A stretch of DNA of 64,000 nt from Nitrospira sp. (lineage in GTDB: Bacteria; Nitrospirota; Nitrospiria; Nitrospirales; Nitrospiraceae): the NCBI GenBank assembly GCA_009594995.1, contig VOPR01000015.1, positions 62,001-126,000 on the forward strand, in the 5' to 3' direction. The notes beneath the pieces were generated by a model. The model was not told where the DNA came from. It saw only the letters and a program-made list of their open reading frames with translations, and did not search any database. Shown here in pieces: positions 62,386 through 64,000 of the stretch (within the stretch, counting starts at the first letter, position 1; every line of letters starts with the position of its first letter). A program made the translations under genes and the position numbers.

Positions 62386-63789
62386 ATGACGACCGAATCC
62401 ACAGCCCGCCCGCTGAATTTGAATAATCTCACGCCCCGGCAGATCGTCGAGGCGCTTGATCGTTATGTGATCGGCCAGCAGGATGCCAAACGCATGGTCG
62501 CGATTGCCTTACGTAACCGATGGCGCAGGCAGCAACTGGCGCCGGAGTTGCGTGATGAAGTCATGCCGAAGAACATCATCATGATCGGTCCGACCGGCGT
62601 GGGGAAAACCGAAATTGCGAGACGCCTGGCGAAACTCGCTGAAGCGCCGTTCATCAAGGTCGAGGCGTCAAAATTTACTGAGGTCGGCTATGTCGGCCGG
62701 GACGTCGAATCCATCATTCGCGATCTCACCGAACAGGCGATCAGTTTGGTGAAAACCAAACATTTGGAGGATGTGCAGGAGAAGGCGTCGCGGCTGGGGG
62801 AAGAACGCGTCCTCGATTTGCTATTGCCTGGCGCGCCATCCCGTTCGGTCCCGCCTGGATTCGACCATGCCGGCACGCGTGCGGAAGCTGCCGAGCCGAC
62901 AGAGTCGCCGGACGCCACGCGCTCGAAGCTGCGGTTGCAATTGCGCGAGGGCAAGCTGGATCAACGGTCTGTGGAAGTGGAAGTGAAGGAACGGGCCTTG
63001 CCGCTCGGGGTCATTTCGAATGCGGGTGGCATGGAAGATTTGGAGGGGAACCTCCGCGATATGCTGGGTGGCATGTTCCAGGGGAAGAAAAAGAAACGGG
63101 TGATGAAAGTCCCCGATGCGCTCAAGCACCTCACTCAAGAAGAAGCCCAGAAACTGATCGATATGGATGAGGTGGTGCGCGAGGCCATCACAAAAGTGGA
63201 GCAGACCGGGATCGTCTTTTTGGACGAGATCGACAAGATTGCCGGCCGTGAGCGGGCGATGGGCCCGGATGTCTCACGTGAAGGGGTGCAGCGCGATCTC
63301 CTGCCGATTGTGGAGGGGTCCACCGTCAGTACAAAGCACGGGGCCGTGCAGACAGACCATATCCTCTTCATCGCCGCGGGGGCCTTCCATGTGGCGAAAC
63401 CGTCGGACTTGATCCCAGAGCTTCAGGGCCGTTTTCCTATTCGTGTCGAGCTGGCGCCGCTCACCAAAGAAGACTTTGTGCGCATCCTGACCGAACCGCG
63501 TGGGGCGCTGGTGCGCCAGTATCATGCTTTGATGGCGACGGAAGGGCTCACCGTTGAGTTCAGGGAAGACGGTTTGGCGGAGATCGCGGCGACAGCGGTG
63601 CAGGTCAACGAGCGCACCGAAAACATCGGCGCCCGGCGTTTATTTACGATCATGGAACGTCTGCTTGAGCAGGTCTCGTTCGAGGGATCTGAGATGCAAG
63701 AGAAGACCATCGTCGTGGATGCCGGGTATGTCCGAGCACGGCTGCAGAACATTGTGAAGGATCAGGACCTGAGCCGCTATATTCTGTAG
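62386..63789 (+). CDS. hslU: ATP-dependent protease ATPase subunit HslU (ClpY)
   Basis: HslU is the AAA+ unfoldase that feeds HslV. The 467-residue protein has [22 protein letters not shown], Walker [11 protein letters not shown], a variable I domain (about 110-240) and Walker [11 protein letters not shown], and ends in the family C-terminus LSRYIL, which docks into HslV. It is directly downstream of hslV. Confidence 0.97.
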   Translation: MTTESTARPLNLNNLTPRQIVEALDRYVIGQQDAKRMVAIALRNRWRRQQLAPELRDEVMPKNIIMIGPTGVGKTEIARRLAKLAEAPFIKVEASKFTEVGYVGRDVESIIRDLTEQAISLVKTKHLEDVQEKASRLGEERVLDLLLPGAPSRSVPPGFDHAGTRAEAAEPTESPDATRSKLRLQLREGKLDQRSVEVEVKERALPLGVISNAGGMEDLEGNLRDMLGGMFQGKKKKRVMKVPDALKHLTQEEAQKLIDMDEVVREAITKVEQTGIVFLDEIDKIAGRERAMGPDVSREGVQRDLLPIVEGSTVSTKHGAVQTDHILFIAAGAFHVAKPSDLIPELQGRFPIRVELAPLTKEDFVRILTEPRGALVRQYHALMATEGLTVEFREDGLAEIAATAVQVNERTENIGARRLFTIMERLLEQVSFEGSEMQEKTIVVDAGYVRARLQNIVKDQDLSRYIL

Positions 63790-63813
63790 GCGGAAGGCGG
63801 GAGCGAGGAGTGA

Positions 63814-64000
<187 letters not shown>

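Overview
This is a GC-rich, gene-dense bacterial chromosome segment. The protein content is that of a Gram-negative, aerobically respiring bacterium: complex I genes, OmpA-type lipoproteins, DUF481-type outer-membrane protein, MscS/MscL, HslUV, ClpXP. Its overall flavour resembles Nitrospira (Nitrospirota). That assignment comes from recognition of protein style only; no search was run. Most of the window is ordinary core genome. The exceptions are a 7-kb integrated element and an unusual envelope/GTPase/sigma-54 cluster.

Layout. 1-4.6 kb: minus-strand complex I operon nuoA-B-C-D-G, with nuoG running off the left edge and no nuoE/nuoF between D and G. 5.1-12 kb: secreted OmpA-domain protein, a PriA homologue with eroded Walker motifs, and a PAS kinase with an eroded ATP site next to a CheY-like regulator. 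12.3-23 kb: tRNA-Leu(GAG), a HAD phosphatase, queE, pepA, nagZ, a duplicated Cys-motif protein with a PsiE-like protein, an APC permease, a glutamine-amidotransferase-like hydrolase and an M24 peptidase. 23-33 kb: a TatA-like protein with a very long tail, HEAT-repeat proteins, two PilZ proteins, the tig-clpP-clpX protein-quality-control operon, tRNA-Leu(UAG) and a Tat-exported ABC substrate-binding protein.

33-46.4 kb is a long run of minus-strand envelope genes: AsmA, MscS, a coiled-coil protein, an inner-membrane protein with an OmpA-like periplasmic end, a Ras-like GTPase, a sigma-54 activator, a LuxR-type regulator, a DUF481 protein, MscL and two coiled-coil OmpA lipoproteins. Upstream of the LuxR gene are a near-consensus sigma-54 promoter and, about 100 bp further upstream, TGTCTC/GAGACA palindromes. 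This arrangement suggests a signalling route from envelope to GTPase to sigma-54 regulator. It is the best candidate in the window for an undescribed system.

46.5-52.1 kb: tRNA-Ser(GGA), small SRP RNA, dnaX, ybaB, recR, a DksA-like zinc-finger protein and two lipoproteins. 52,285-59,373 is an integrative element in tRNA-Val(CAC), bounded by a perfect 47-bp direct repeat. It carries a tyrosine integrase, a small HTH protein, a Rep_trans-type initiator, a PIN-domain toxin/antitoxin pair, three exported proteins (one broken by an in-frame stop) and a 45-bp imperfect repeat pair. 59.6-64 kb: trmFO, xerC, hslV, hslU and the start of argB, tightly packed and probably co-transcribed.
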